Shown here: piece after piece, positions 56,174 to 64,000 of the stretch | How positions within the stretch are numbered: position 1 is the first letter of the stretch | Layout of the letters: each line of letters starts with the position of its first letter | NCBI RefSeq assembly: GCF_006439015.1 | Contig: NZ_RCZG01000003.1 | Location: 373,278 to 437,277, forward strand | From: Mycolicibacterium hodleri | GTDB taxonomy: Bacteria > Actinomycetota > Actinomycetes > Mycobacteriales > Mycobacteriaceae | Length of the DNA: 64,000 nt | Direction of reading: 5' to 3' | Program-made: the position numbers and the translations under genes | Notes under the pieces: generated by a model | What the model saw: only the letters and a program-made list of their open reading frames with translations | Databases searched by the model: none | What the model was told of the DNA's origin: nothing

Positions 56174-57808
56174 ATGTCAACGATCTTCAACGTCCGAAAC
56201 ATGAAGATGCCCGCCCTGACCAAGACCACGGTGATCGTCGGGTCGCTCATCGTGATCGCTGCGCTGCTCGCCGGGTACTTCGGCTGGCAGCTGTACAAGA
56301 AGGCCACGACGAACACCGTCGTAGCCGAATTCCCGCAGGCCCTGGCGCTGTACCCCGGCGACAAGGTCGAGATCATGGGCGTGCGAGTTGGTTCGATCGA
56401 GAAACTCGAACCAGTCGGCAACAAGATGCGGGTGACCTTCAACTACGAGTCGAAGTACAAGGTCCCGGCGAACGCCACCGCATCGATTTTGAACCCGAGC
56501 CTGGTCGCATCACGCACCATCCAGCTGGCCCCGCCCTACACCGGCGGTCCCGTGATGGAGAGCGGCGCCGTCATTCCCGAGGACCGCACCCAGGTGCCGG
56601 TCGAGTACGACGAATTGCGGGACTCGATCAACCGCATCCTCACCGACCTCGGCCCCACCAAGGAGCAGCCAAAGGGACCCTTCGGCGACGTCATCGAGTC
56701 GTTCTCCTACGGACTCGAGGGCAAGGGCGAGCAGATCAACACGACGCTCAATAGCCTGTCCGAGGCACTGACCACGCTCAACTCGGGTCGCGGCGACTTC
56801 TTCGGCGTGGTGAAGAGTCTGGCGCTGTTCGTCAACGCGCTGTACAAGAGCGATCAGCAGTTCGTGGCGCTGAACGACAACCTCGCGCAGTTCACCAACT
56901 CCTTCACCAACACCGACCGTGAAGTGGCGACTGCTGTCCAGGACCTGAACCAGCTGCTCACCACCACGCGCGGCTTCCTCGACCAGAACGCAACCGTGCT
57001 GACCCAGGATGTGAACAACCTGTCCGAGGTGACCAGCGCGATCCTGCAGCCGGCGCCACTCAAGGGCCTCGAGACCGGTCTGCACGCGTACCCGAACCTC
57101 GCGGCGAACATCGTCAACATCGCGTCGCCGAACGCGGGCGGGATCGTCGGTCTGCCGACCATTAACAACTACGCCAACCCGATGCAGTTCCTGTGCAGCG
57201 CGATTCAGGCGGGTAGCCGACTGGGCTACCAGGACTCGGCGGAACTGTGCGCGCAGTACCTGGCACCGATCCTGGACGCCACCAAGTTCAACTACCCACC
57301 GTTCGGCCTGAACCAGTTCAATACGGCGATGACGCTGCCCAAGCAGATCGCCTACTCCGAGCCGCGACTGCAGCCGCCGCCGGGGTACAAGGACACGACC
57401 GTCCCCGGTGTCTTTTCACGGGACACCTTGTTCTCGCACGGCAACCACGAGCCGGGCTGGACCGTCGCACCGGGCATGCAGGGGGTCGAGGTGCAACCGT
57501 TCACGCAGAACATGCTGACGCCAGAATCGCTGTCCGAACTAATGGGCGGACCGGACATCGTCGCACCGCCCGCGCCCTACGCATTCGGGGTGAACGACGG
57601 CAGGCTGCCAGGACCGCCAGACGCCTACAGCGAGAACAGCCCACTGCCCCCACCGTGGTACCCGCAGCCGGGTCCTCCGCCCGTGCCGGCGCCAGGCGTC
57701 ATCCCCGGTGACCCGCTGGGCGCCATCACACCCGCGGCCGGACCCGCGCCTGCCGTCGCACCCGCACCGGCCGGACCACCGCTGCCCGCTGAAGCAGGAG
57801 CCGGTTGA
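56174..57808 (+). CDS. mce1D: Mce-family protein Mce1D
   Basis: A 544-residue Mce protein (Mtb Rv0172, about 530). Membrane helix about 17-37 (VIVGSLIVIAALLAGYFGW), Mce domain about 47-125 (VVAEFPQALALYPGDKVEIM, GVRVGSIEKLEP), needle helices about 145-300, a globular C-terminal region, and a Pro/Ala-rich tail from about 475. Shine-Dalgarno AGGAG is seen before the ATG. Its TGA overlaps the mce1E ATG (TGATG). Confidence 0.96.
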   Translation: MSTIFNVRNMKMPALTKTTVIVGSLIVIAALLAGYFGWQLYKKATTNTVVAEFPQALALYPGDKVEIMGVRVGSIEKLEPVGNKMRVTFNYESKYKVPANATASILNPSLVASRTIQLAPPYTGGPVMESGAVIPEDRTQVPVEYDELRDSINRILTDLGPTKEQPKGPFGDVIESFSYGLEGKGEQINTTLNSLSEALTTLNSGRGDFFGVVKSLALFVNALYKSDQQFVALNDNLAQFTNSFTNTDREVATAVQDLNQLLTTTRGFLDQNATVLTQDVNNLSEVTSAILQPAPLKGLETGLHAYPNLAANIVNIASPNAGGIVGLPTINNYANPMQFLCSAIQAGSRLGYQDSAELCAQYLAPILDATKFNYPPFGLNQFNTAMTLPKQIAYSEPRLQPPPGYKDTTVPGVFSRDTLFSHGNHEPGWTVAPGMQGVEVQPFTQNMLTPESLSELMGGPDIVAPPAPYAFGVNDGRLPGPPDAYSENSPLPPPWYPQPGPPPVPAPGVIPGDPLGAITPAAGPAPAVAPAPAGPPLPAEAGAG

Positions 57809-58959
57809 TGAGCACCCGAATGAAGCTGAGGACCGTCGCCAAGCGCGGCGGAGCGCTGCTGGCCGCAGCTCTGATCCTGACGTCCTGCGGTTGGAAGGGC
57901 ATCGCCAACGTGCCCGTCCCCGGCGGTGCAGGCACGGGTTCCGACACCATGAAGATCTACGTGCAGATGCCGGACACGTTGGCGCTCAACGTGAACAGCC
58001 GCGTCCGCGTCGCCGATGTCTTCGTCGGTAGTGTGCGGGCGATCGAGTTGAAGAACTGGGTCGCGACTCTGACGTTGGCCGTCGAGCCGGGCCTTAAACT
58101 GCCCGCCGACACCAGGGCGGCGATCGGGCAGACGTCATTGCTCGGCTCTCAGCACGTGGAGCTGAACCTGCCTGCGGATTCTTCGGGCCCGCTGTTGAAG
58201 GACGGCGACACCATTCCGCTCGACCACGCGAGTGCATTCCCCACGACGGAGCGGACGCTGGCCAGCATCGGCACCATCCTCTCCGGGGGCGGCATCCCTA
58301 ACCTCGAGGTCATTCAGACCGAGGTCGCCAATATCCTGACCGGGCGCGGGGATCAGATCCGCGAATTCCTGGGGCGCCTGGACACGTTCACCGCCGAGTT
58401 GAACAACCAGCGCCAAGACATCACCCGGGCGATCGACTCGACGAACCGGTTGCTGTCCATCGTGGCGCAACGCAACGACACCCTCGACCGCGTCCTGACG
58501 GAATTCCCGCCGCTGATCAAGCACTTCGCCGATACCAGGGATCTGTTCGCCGACGCGGTGATCGCTCTCGGTCGCGTCAGCAAGGCCACGAACAACGCGC
58601 TTTCGCAGGCGAATCCCGACATCACGGCCAACCTGAAGAACCTTCAGCGGCCACTCGTCCAGCTGGGCAAGGCGTCCCCGTATCTCCTCGGTGCGCTGAA
58701 GGTGATCGGAACCGCCCCGTTCAGCATCGAGAACGTGCCGAAGGCGATTCGCGGCGATTACATCAACGTGTCAATCAACGTCGATCTGACGTTGTCCGCG
58801 ATCGACAACGGAATCCTCAGCGGCACCGGTGTGTCCGGCATGCTGCGGGCCCTGGAACAGTCGTGGGGCCGCGATCCGAGCACGATGATCCCGGACGTGC
58901 GGTTCACCCCGAACCCGCACAACGCACCGGGCGGACCGCTGGTCGAGAGAGGTGAGTGA
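57808..58959 (+). CDS. lprK: Mce-family lipoprotein Mce1E (LprK)
   Basis: A 383-residue Mce lipoprotein (Mtb Rv0173). The signal peptide ends in ALILTSC, giving lipidated Cys27, the trait that distinguishes the E subunit in every mce operon. The Mce domain (about 48-125) shows MKIYVQMPDTLALNVNSRVR, VADVFVGSVRAIEL; needle helices follow to about 310. The start could be TTG 57805 but ATG 57808 is better. mce1F starts three bases after the stop. Confidence 0.96.
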   Translation: MSTRMKLRTVAKRGGALLAAALILTSCGWKGIANVPVPGGAGTGSDTMKIYVQMPDTLALNVNSRVRVADVFVGSVRAIELKNWVATLTLAVEPGLKLPADTRAAIGQTSLLGSQHVELNLPADSSGPLLKDGDTIPLDHASAFPTTERTLASIGTILSGGGIPNLEVIQTEVANILTGRGDQIREFLGRLDTFTAELNNQRQDITRAIDSTNRLLSIVAQRNDTLDRVLTEFPPLIKHFADTRDLFADAVIALGRVSKATNNALSQANPDITANLKNLQRPLVQLGKASPYLLGALKVIGTAPFSIENVPKAIRGDYINVSINVDLTLSAIDNGILSGTGVSGMLRALEQSWGRDPSTMIPDVRFTPNPHNAPGGPLVERGE

Positions 58960-58962
58960 GCG

Positions 58963-60513
58963 ATGCTGACCCGCTTCATCAAGATTCAGCTGGTGGTCTT
59001 CGCGATCTTGACGGTGATCGCGCTGGTGGTCCTCGGGTGGTACTACCTCCGTCTGCCGAGCGTGGTGGGCATCGGACAGTACGAGCTGAAGGCCCAGTTG
59101 CCCCGGTCGGGTGGTCTCTACTCGACCGCCAACGTGACGTACCTCGGTACCCAGATCGGCAAGGTCACCGACGTCAGGCCAACCGAGACCGGTGTCGTGG
59201 CCACGATGAGCATCGACAGCAATATCAAGATCCCGGCTGACGCCACGGCGAACGTGCACTCCGTCTCGGCGATCGGTGAGCAGTACCTGGACCTCGTGTC
59301 GACGTCGAACAAGCCGGGGAAGTTCTTGGCCGCGGGATCGACGATCAAGAACGGGACGGTGCCCAGCGAGGTCGGACCGGCTCTCGATGCCGCCAACAAC
59401 GGTCTTGCGGTGCTACCGAAGGAGAAGATCGACTCGCTGTTGACGGAGACGTCGCAGGCGGTCGGTGGACTCGGCCCTGCGCTGCAGCGCTTGGTGGACT
59501 CGACGACGGCCATCGCCAGCGACTTCAGGGACAACTTGGGGCCGGTCACCGACATCATCAACAACTCGACGCCGATTCTGGACAGCCAGGTCCAGTCGGG
59601 TGACGCGATCTCGCGGTGGGCGGCCAACCTCAACACCATCACGTCGCAGACGGCGGAGCAGGATCAGGCGTTGCGCAGCGGGCTGCAACAGGCCGCCCCG
59701 ACGGCGGATCAGCTCAACGCGGTATTCGGCGACGTGCGGGAGGCGCTGCCGCAGACCCTGGCGAATCTTGCGATCGTCACCGATCTGCTCAAGCGCTACC
59801 ACGCGGGTCTCGAACAGGCGCTGGTGATCCTGCCCCAGGGTGCGACCATCGCACAGGCGGGCACCATCTTCCCCGGCGAAGGGCTGTTGCACTTCGGTCT
59901 GTCGATCAATCAGCCGCCACCCTGCCTCACGGGCTTCCTGCCCGCGGCGCAGTGGCGGTCGCCGGCCGACACCAGCACGCAGCCGCTACCGGACGGGCTG
60001 TACTGCAAGATTCCGAAGGACTTCCAGGGCAACGTCGTTCGTGGAGCGCGGAACTATCCGTGTGCGGACGTGCCGGGCAAGCGCGCCGCCACCCCTGAGG
60101 AATGCCGGAGCAACACACCCTATGAGCCGCTGGGCACCAACCCCTGGTACGGCGACCCGAACCAGATTCTCACCTGCCCGGCTGCCGGTGCGCGGTGCGA
60201 CCAACCGGTCAAGCCCGGCTACGTGGTACCCGCACCGACGATCAACAACGGGCTGAACCCGTTGCCAGCCGATCAGCTGCCGCCGCCGCCGTCTCCGATG
60301 AGTGACCCGTTGACGGCCCCTGGCCGGGGCACCGTCGCGTGCAGTGGACAGCAGCCCAACCCGTGCATCTACACTCCGGCAGCAGGTCCTACGGCGGTCT
60401 ACACCCCGTCCAACGGACAGGTCGTCGGACCCGACGGAGTCCAGTACTCCGTCACCAACTCAAGTGATCCAGGAGAAAACGGATGGAAGGAGATGCTGGC
60501 ACCAGCCGGCTGA
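58963..60513 (+). CDS. mce1F: Mce-family protein Mce1F
   Basis: A 516-residue Mce protein (Mtb Rv0174), last of the hexamer. Membrane helix about 7-27 (IQLVVFAILTVIALVVLGWY), Mce domain about 37-115 (ELKAQLPRSGGLYSTANVTY, LGTQIGKVTDVRPT), needle helices about 130-290, and a C-terminal region with several Cys (CLTGF, CADVPG, CRSNTP, CPAAGARC) and a Pro-rich tail. Disulfides in the tail are likely, given the exported location. The last 31 bases overlap mam1A. Confidence 0.96.
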   Translation: MLTRFIKIQLVVFAILTVIALVVLGWYYLRLPSVVGIGQYELKAQLPRSGGLYSTANVTYLGTQIGKVTDVRPTETGVVATMSIDSNIKIPADATANVHSVSAIGEQYLDLVSTSNKPGKFLAAGSTIKNGTVPSEVGPALDAANNGLAVLPKEKIDSLLTETSQAVGGLGPALQRLVDSTTAIASDFRDNLGPVTDIINNSTPILDSQVQSGDAISRWAANLNTITSQTAEQDQALRSGLQQAAPTADQLNAVFGDVREALPQTLANLAIVTDLLKRYHAGLEQALVILPQGATIAQAGTIFPGEGLLHFGLSINQPPPCLTGFLPAAQWRSPADTSTQPLPDGLYCKIPKDFQGNVVRGARNYPCADVPGKRAATPEECRSNTPYEPLGTNPWYGDPNQILTCPAAGARCDQPVKPGYVVPAPTINNGLNPLPADQLPPPPSPMSDPLTAPGRGTVACSGQQPNPCIYTPAAGPTAVYTPSNGQVVGPDGVQYSVTNSSDPGENGWKEMLAPAG

Positions 60514-61133
60514 ATCCCCCCGGAGACATCCCGCGAGAACCCGACTCGTCGGACCAGTCCGACGCTCAATCCGAAGAACTAGGTGTCGATCTGCCGACCA
60601 AGATGTCGGCCGATTCGGACGTGGTGCGCCGCCCCGAGCGTTTCGGCCGGGGGTGGCTCGTCGCCATCTGCCTCGGGCTGCTCGTCCTGACGGCGGGCGT
60701 GGCAGTCGGTGGCTACTTCGCACTGAAATCGCACGACCAGAGTGAGGCGATCGCCCGCGAGGACGCGCTGGCGCTGCAGCGCGCCAAGGACTGCGTCGAG
60801 GCCACTCAGGCCCCGGACGTGGCGGCGATGACAGCCAGCCAGACCAAGGTCATCGAGTGCGCGACCGGGGACTTCGGCGTCCAGGCGAGCCTCTTCGCCA
60901 GCATGCTGGTCGAGGCCTACCAGGCAGCTAACGTGTCAGTGCAGGTGTCGGACATGCGGGGGGCCGTCGAGAAGCACAACGACGACGGATCGGTCGACGT
61001 CCTCGTCGCGGTGCGCGTGAAGGTATCCAACACGCAGGCCGCCGACCAGGAGCAGGGATACCGGCTTCGGGTGAACATGGCACCCGCCGACGGCACCTAC
61101 AAGATCAACCGATTGGACCAGGTCGCCTCGTGA
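60483..61133 (+). CDS. mam1A: Mce-associated membrane protein Mam1A
   Basis: A 216-residue Mce-associated protein (Mtb Rv0175). A charged, disordered cytoplasmic N-terminus (about 1-55), one membrane helix (about 58-80, GWLVAICLGLLVLTAGVAVG), and an NTF2-like periplasmic domain of about 130 residues with QASLFASMLVEAYQAANVSV and DGSVDVLVAVRVKVSNTQAA. Such proteins stabilise the Mce complex. The ATG lies inside mce1F behind AGGAG, so it is translated from an overlapping start. Its TGA overlaps the next GTG. Confidence 0.9.
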   Translation: MEGDAGTSRLNPPGDIPREPDSSDQSDAQSEELGVDLPTKMSADSDVVRRPERFGRGWLVAICLGLLVLTAGVAVGGYFALKSHDQSEAIAREDALALQRAKDCVEATQAPDVAAMTASQTKVIECATGDFGVQASLFASMLVEAYQAANVSVQVSDMRGAVEKHNDDGSVDVLVAVRVKVSNTQAADQEQGYRLRVNMAPADGTYKINRLDQVAS

Positions 61134-62164
61134 CGGCATTGCTCGACGTTGACACCGCCGTGGCTACGGCCGACGACGGTGCACCCCGATTCGCCTCTTG
61201 GCAAGCCCGCGCCGGCGCGATCGCGTTGGACGTGCTGCCCGGCGTGGGCGTGATCACGACGATGGCCTTGCTCGCCTACACCACCGCAGTCGGTGGCTGG
61301 CTGTGGTGGGTCTTCATGGGCGTACTGGCGGCGGCGGCGTTGGCGACGTTCGTCAATCGGTGGCTGCTGCCGCCGATCACGGGTTGGACCATGGGCCGCG
61401 CGGTCACCCGGATCCGGGTCGTGACCGCGACTGGCCAGCCTGCCGGCAGCACCAGGTTGCTAATTCGCGAACTCGCGCACCTTCTCGACACGGCTGCGCT
61501 GTTCGTCGGTTGGTTGTGGCCGCTGGGAGACAAACGACACCGCACGTTCGCGGATTTGTTGTTGCGCACCGAAGTCCGCGTGGTCGATTCGGTCGATCAC
61601 CCCCGTCGCAACGTCCGGCGGATCGCAGGCTGTGTCCTGATCGCGGCGGCCGTGCTGTGCGTGGCGGGCGGAGGGCTGGGCTACCTGCAGGTATATCGGC
61701 AGGACCGCGCGCTCGAGCAGGCCAGAGCCGAGATCGCCGAACAGGGGCCGCGGATCGTCGAGCAGCTGCTCAGCTACGGAACTAAGAGCGTCGTCGACGA
61801 CTTTGCGCGCGCGCAGGCGTTGGCCACCGACGGCTACCGCCCGCAGCTGGTCGCGCAGCAACAGGCCGTGCAGAAGTCGGGTGTCACCGACAACGAGTAC
61901 TGGGCGGTCAGCAGCGCAGTGCTGCCGGATCCGACGCCGACCATGGATCGGGCGGCGATGCTACTGGCCCTGCAAGGTCAACGTGGATCAGACCCCAACA
62001 GCCTGAAGTTCATCACGGCGACGGTGCGGGCCGACTTCGAGAAGTCGAACGGCCGTTGGCAAGTCGCGGTCCTCACCGTCCTCAAGAAGCCGCTGACCGG
62101 GCAGAACGGCGGGCCACAGCCACCACAGCCGCCGTCACCGCCGCAGAATAAGCCGCCACGATGA
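61130..62164 (+). CDS. mam1B: Mce-associated RDD-domain membrane protein Mam1B
   Basis: A 344-residue protein (Mtb Rv0176). An RDD domain comes first (about 20-150: ASWQARAGAIALDVLPGVGV, two or three helices, GWTMGRAVTRIRVVTATGQP), then another membrane helix (about 165-187) and an NTF2-like Mce-associated domain, ending in a short Pro/Gln tail. The fusion of RDD and Mam domains is the usual form of this gene. It overlaps both neighbours by four bases. Confidence 0.9.
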   Translation: MTALLDVDTAVATADDGAPRFASWQARAGAIALDVLPGVGVITTMALLAYTTAVGGWLWWVFMGVLAAAALATFVNRWLLPPITGWTMGRAVTRIRVVTATGQPAGSTRLLIRELAHLLDTAALFVGWLWPLGDKRHRTFADLLLRTEVRVVDSVDHPRRNVRRIAGCVLIAAAVLCVAGGGLGYLQVYRQDRALEQARAEIAEQGPRIVEQLLSYGTKSVVDDFARAQALATDGYRPQLVAQQQAVQKSGVTDNEYWAVSSAVLPDPTPTMDRAAMLLALQGQRGSDPNSLKFITATVRADFEKSNGRWQVAVLTVLKKPLTGQNGGPQPPQPPSPPQNKPPR

Positions 62165-62721
62165 GCCCGCGTCGCAAGGTGGACGAGAAGGAGCGGGACT
62201 TCTTCGCGGCGGGCACGACCGAGCCCAAGGCGCCGCTGCGGTGGGGTCTTCCCGTCACCGCCCTGCTCGCCTTCGTGCTGGCGGCCGCCGCGATCGCCGG
62301 CAGCGTCTTCATTCTCGTCGGTCACGAGAGCTACAACCGGACCGAACAAAGGGATGCCTCGGCGCTCTTCTACGTACGTGGTTTCATGACGGAGTACACG
62401 TCGCTCGATCCGTTCCATGCCAATGACTACGCGGATCGAATCCTCGCGGAGGGCACGGGCGAGTTCGCAAAGTCGTTCAAGGAGAAGTTGAACGACATCG
62501 TGATTCAGGTCGCGCGGGCCGAACCCACCACCGGCGTCATCCAGGAGGCCGGAGTCCAACGGTGGAATGACAATGGTAGTGCCGACGTCCTGGTGGCCAC
62601 CAACGTGAAATCCACCGGACCGGATGGCAAGACTTTGATTGAGAGCGGAACCCGTTGGGTGGTAACGACTATCGAGGAGGGACAGCAGTGGAAGATCAGT
62701 CAGCTGATTCAAGTGATCTGA
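62161..62721 (+). CDS. mam1C: Mce-associated membrane protein Mam1C
   Basis: A 186-residue protein (Mtb Rv0177). Basic N-terminus, one membrane helix (about 28-55, WGLPVTALLAFVLAAAAIAG), then an NTF2-like domain: RDASALFYVRGFMTEYTSLD, EKLNDIVIQVARAEPTTG, VQRWNDNGSADVLVATNVKS. ATG overlaps the mam1B stop. The last 34 bases overlap the start of mam1D. Confidence 0.9.
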   Translation: MSPRRKVDEKERDFFAAGTTEPKAPLRWGLPVTALLAFVLAAAAIAGSVFILVGHESYNRTEQRDASALFYVRGFMTEYTSLDPFHANDYADRILAEGTGEFAKSFKEKLNDIVIQVARAEPTTGVIQEAGVQRWNDNGSADVLVATNVKSTGPDGKTLIESGTRWVVTTIEEGQQWKISQLIQVI

Positions 62722-63605
62722 ACGCCGATGCTGCCACCGCCTCGGTGGTGCCGCAGGGGAAGGCGGCGCGGAGCCGGCACCGAATGCCGCGGCAGAAGGC
62801 ACAACAGCTCGGTCAGCCGGACGAGGCGGCAGGGGATGAGACCCCCGAGGGTTCGGACGAAACCGAGGCGCCGCCCACCGAGACGGCACCAGACACCGCC
62901 GAGGTGGACGAACCAACCGTCGTGAGTCGCGAAGCGGCTGTGGTCACGAAGCCGAAGCTCCGCCGCGCGCCGTGGCGGCGTGACAAAGCGGTCCCCGAGA
63001 CCGTCGAACCGACGGAAGCCGTCGAGGCTGAGGTTTCCGGCGAATCGGAAGCGACTCCTGCTGCCGAGGTCGTCCTCGTGCCGCACCGGACGGCAGGGCG
63101 CGCACTCAAGATCGTTGCGGTCGCCGCGAGCGTGCTGTTCGTCGCCGCCGCTACGTTCGCGGGTGCCACGGTCCAGCCCTATCTGGCCGATCGGGCTGCG
63201 GTGCACACGAAGTTCGTGATCGCCGAGACTGCGGCGAACGCGATCACCACTCTGTGGACCTACACGCCCGACGACATGGACAAGCTGCCGGACCGTTCCG
63301 CCAAGTACCTCGGCGGTGACTTCGCAGCCGACTACAAGCGTTACATCGATGCGATCGTCGCGCCCAACAAGCAGGCACAGGTCACCAACAACACGCAGGT
63401 GCTCGGCGCGGCGGTGGAGTCCCTCACGCCGACGGAGGCCACCGCGATCGTCTACACGAACTCGGTGGCGACCAGTCCCGTGACCAAGGGCATTCCATCC
63501 TTGCGCTACCTGTCCTACCGCTTGACGATGAAGCCGCAGGACAATCGCTGGTTGATCACCAAGATGGTCGCCGTCACGAAGTTGGACCTGACACCGCGCC
63601 TGTAG
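62688..63605 (+). CDS. mam1D: Mce-associated membrane protein Mam1D
   Basis: A 305-residue protein (Mtb Rv0178, 244 residues). The N-terminal 140 residues are acidic, Pro/Glu/Ala-rich and probably disordered in the cytoplasm; this extension explains the greater length. One membrane helix at about 144-165 (IVAVAASVLFVAAATFAGAT) is followed by an NTF2-like domain (ITTLWTYTPDDMDKLPDRSA, KYLGGDFAADYKRYIDAIVA). GTG 62688 has GGAGG a short way upstream inside mam1C. It ends the operon; no obvious terminator hairpin follows. Confidence 0.88.
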   Translation: MEDQSADSSDLNADAATASVVPQGKAARSRHRMPRQKAQQLGQPDEAAGDETPEGSDETEAPPTETAPDTAEVDEPTVVSREAAVVTKPKLRRAPWRRDKAVPETVEPTEAVEAEVSGESEATPAAEVVLVPHRTAGRALKIVAVAASVLFVAAATFAGATVQPYLADRAAVHTKFVIAETAANAITTLWTYTPDDMDKLPDRSAKYLGGDFAADYKRYIDAIVAPNKQAQVTNNTQVLGAAVESLTPTEATAIVYTNSVATSPVTKGIPSLRYLSYRLTMKPQDNRWLITKMVAVTKLDLTPRL

Positions 63606-63652
63606 CAGGCGCTGCGTATTCGGACCGGCGAGGAAAGCGGCGGGACGGCCAC

Positions 63653-63664
63653 TAGCCTGACACC
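63653..63664 (+). promoter_or_regulatory. -10 element for a leaderless SDR transcript
   Basis: TAGCCT (63653-63658), TANNNT, ends exactly six bases before the ATG at 63665. No Shine-Dalgarno is visible. Confidence 0.45.
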
Positions 63665-64000
63665 ATGCCCTCAGTCCTCGTCACCGGTGCCGCCCGCGGT
63701 ATCGGACGGTCGATCACCGAATACCTGGCCCGCCGCGGTTGGGACGTAGTCGCGGGTGTCCGCACACAGGACGATGCCGAGGCCGTGGCTGCGGTCGACG
63801 CACGTCGCATCACGCCCGTGATTCTCGACGTGACCAACGACGACCACATCGCCGACCTTGTGGCGTCGCTGCCGGGCCGGCTGGACGGAGTCGTCAACAA
63901 CGCCGGTGTCGCCGTCAACGGACCGATGGAGGTCGTCACCACCGCTGATTGGCGAAAGCAATTGGAAATCAACGTCATTGGCCAGTTGGCAGTGACGCGG
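63665..64000 (+). CDS. Short-chain dehydrogenase/reductase, C-terminally cut by the window
   Basis: The first 112 codons of an SDR. The start MPSVLVTGAARGIGRSI carries the cofactor motif TGAARGIG; ILDVTND gives the Asp after beta-3; VVNNAGVAVNG is the NNAG motif; LEINVIGQLAVTR is the helix-4 segment. The catalytic Ser-Tyr-Lys lies beyond base 64000. It resembles oxidoreductases of the classical SDR group acting on hydroxy-lipids or steroids; no substrate can be assigned. It is probably separate from the mce1 operon, since it has its own promoter-like element. Confidence 0.88.
   Translation, partial: MPSVLVTGAARGIGRSITEYLARRGWDVVAGVRTQDDAEAVAAVDARRITPVILDVTNDDHIADLVASLPGRLDGVVNNAGVAVNGPMEVVTTADWRKQLEINVIGQLAVTR

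Noticed and set aside
60483-60513. Possible frameshift joining mce1F to mam1A
   Set aside because: The 31-base overlap has a proper Shine-Dalgarno before the mam1A ATG, and both proteins have normal ends.
62653-62690. TTG at 62655 as an earlier start of mam1D
   Set aside because: GTG 62688 is better placed after GGAGG and avoids a longer overlap with mam1C.

Overview
The window looks like a chromosomal segment of a mycobacterium, probably an environmental or fast-growing one (Mycolicibacterium-like). It is uniformly GC-rich, uses many GTG starts, and carries the mce1 operon flanked by its usual neighbours. Comparisons to Mycobacterium tuberculosis (Mtb) loci are from memory of gene order and protein sequence; no alignment was run. 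I saw no rRNA, tRNA, CRISPR array or insertion sequence. PE/PPE genes found in this part of the Mtb chromosome are absent.

Layout. (1) 1-8.1 kb: a TetR gene cut by the window edge, then a plus-strand run syntenic with Rv0144 and Rv0146-Rv0149 (TetR, SAM methyltransferase, class 3 aldehyde dehydrogenase, SDR, quinone oxidoreductase), followed by a HAD dehalogenase, DUF456, DUF3060 and EthD-like genes. (2) 8.1-27.4 kb: on the minus strand pks12, an Rv2047c-like chimeric enzyme, fadE2 and ptbB; divergent from pks12 is a ppdK-like gene with its Rv1126c-like partner. In Mtb pks12 and ppdK sit elsewhere, so these blocks have been brought together here. (3) 27.4-38.9 kb: a LuxR/HisKA_3 two-component system, a DUF222-HNH gene, a DCC-family redox protein, an acyl-CoA dehydrogenase divergent from a TetR gene, corA-pntA-pntB, a small zinc-ribbon-like gene and a SigF-type sigma factor with a SigF-like promoter. 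(4) 39.3-47.9 kb: a taurine/sulfonate-type ABC transporter, a 36-residue gene behind a strong bidirectional terminator, a TetR-FadE pair, adhE1, a thioesterase, a D-2-hydroxyacid dehydrogenase and TB18.5. (5) 47.9-63.6 kb: mce1R divergent from fadD5-yrbE1A-yrbE1B-mce1A-F-mam1A-D, complete and tightly packed. A partial SDR gene closes the window.

The genes are dominated by lipid chemistry: fatty acid or mycolate transport (mce1), acyl activation and oxidation (fadD5, fadE2, two further FadEs, SDRs, thioesterase), and mycoketide synthesis (pks12), with NADPH supply (pntAB) and redox genes around them. The most unusual feature is the pks12 neighbourhood. The two flanking genes each carry a PEP-utilising phosphohistidine domain, but each lacks a different part of a complete dikinase or antibiotic phosphotransferase, so together they could make one split enzyme.
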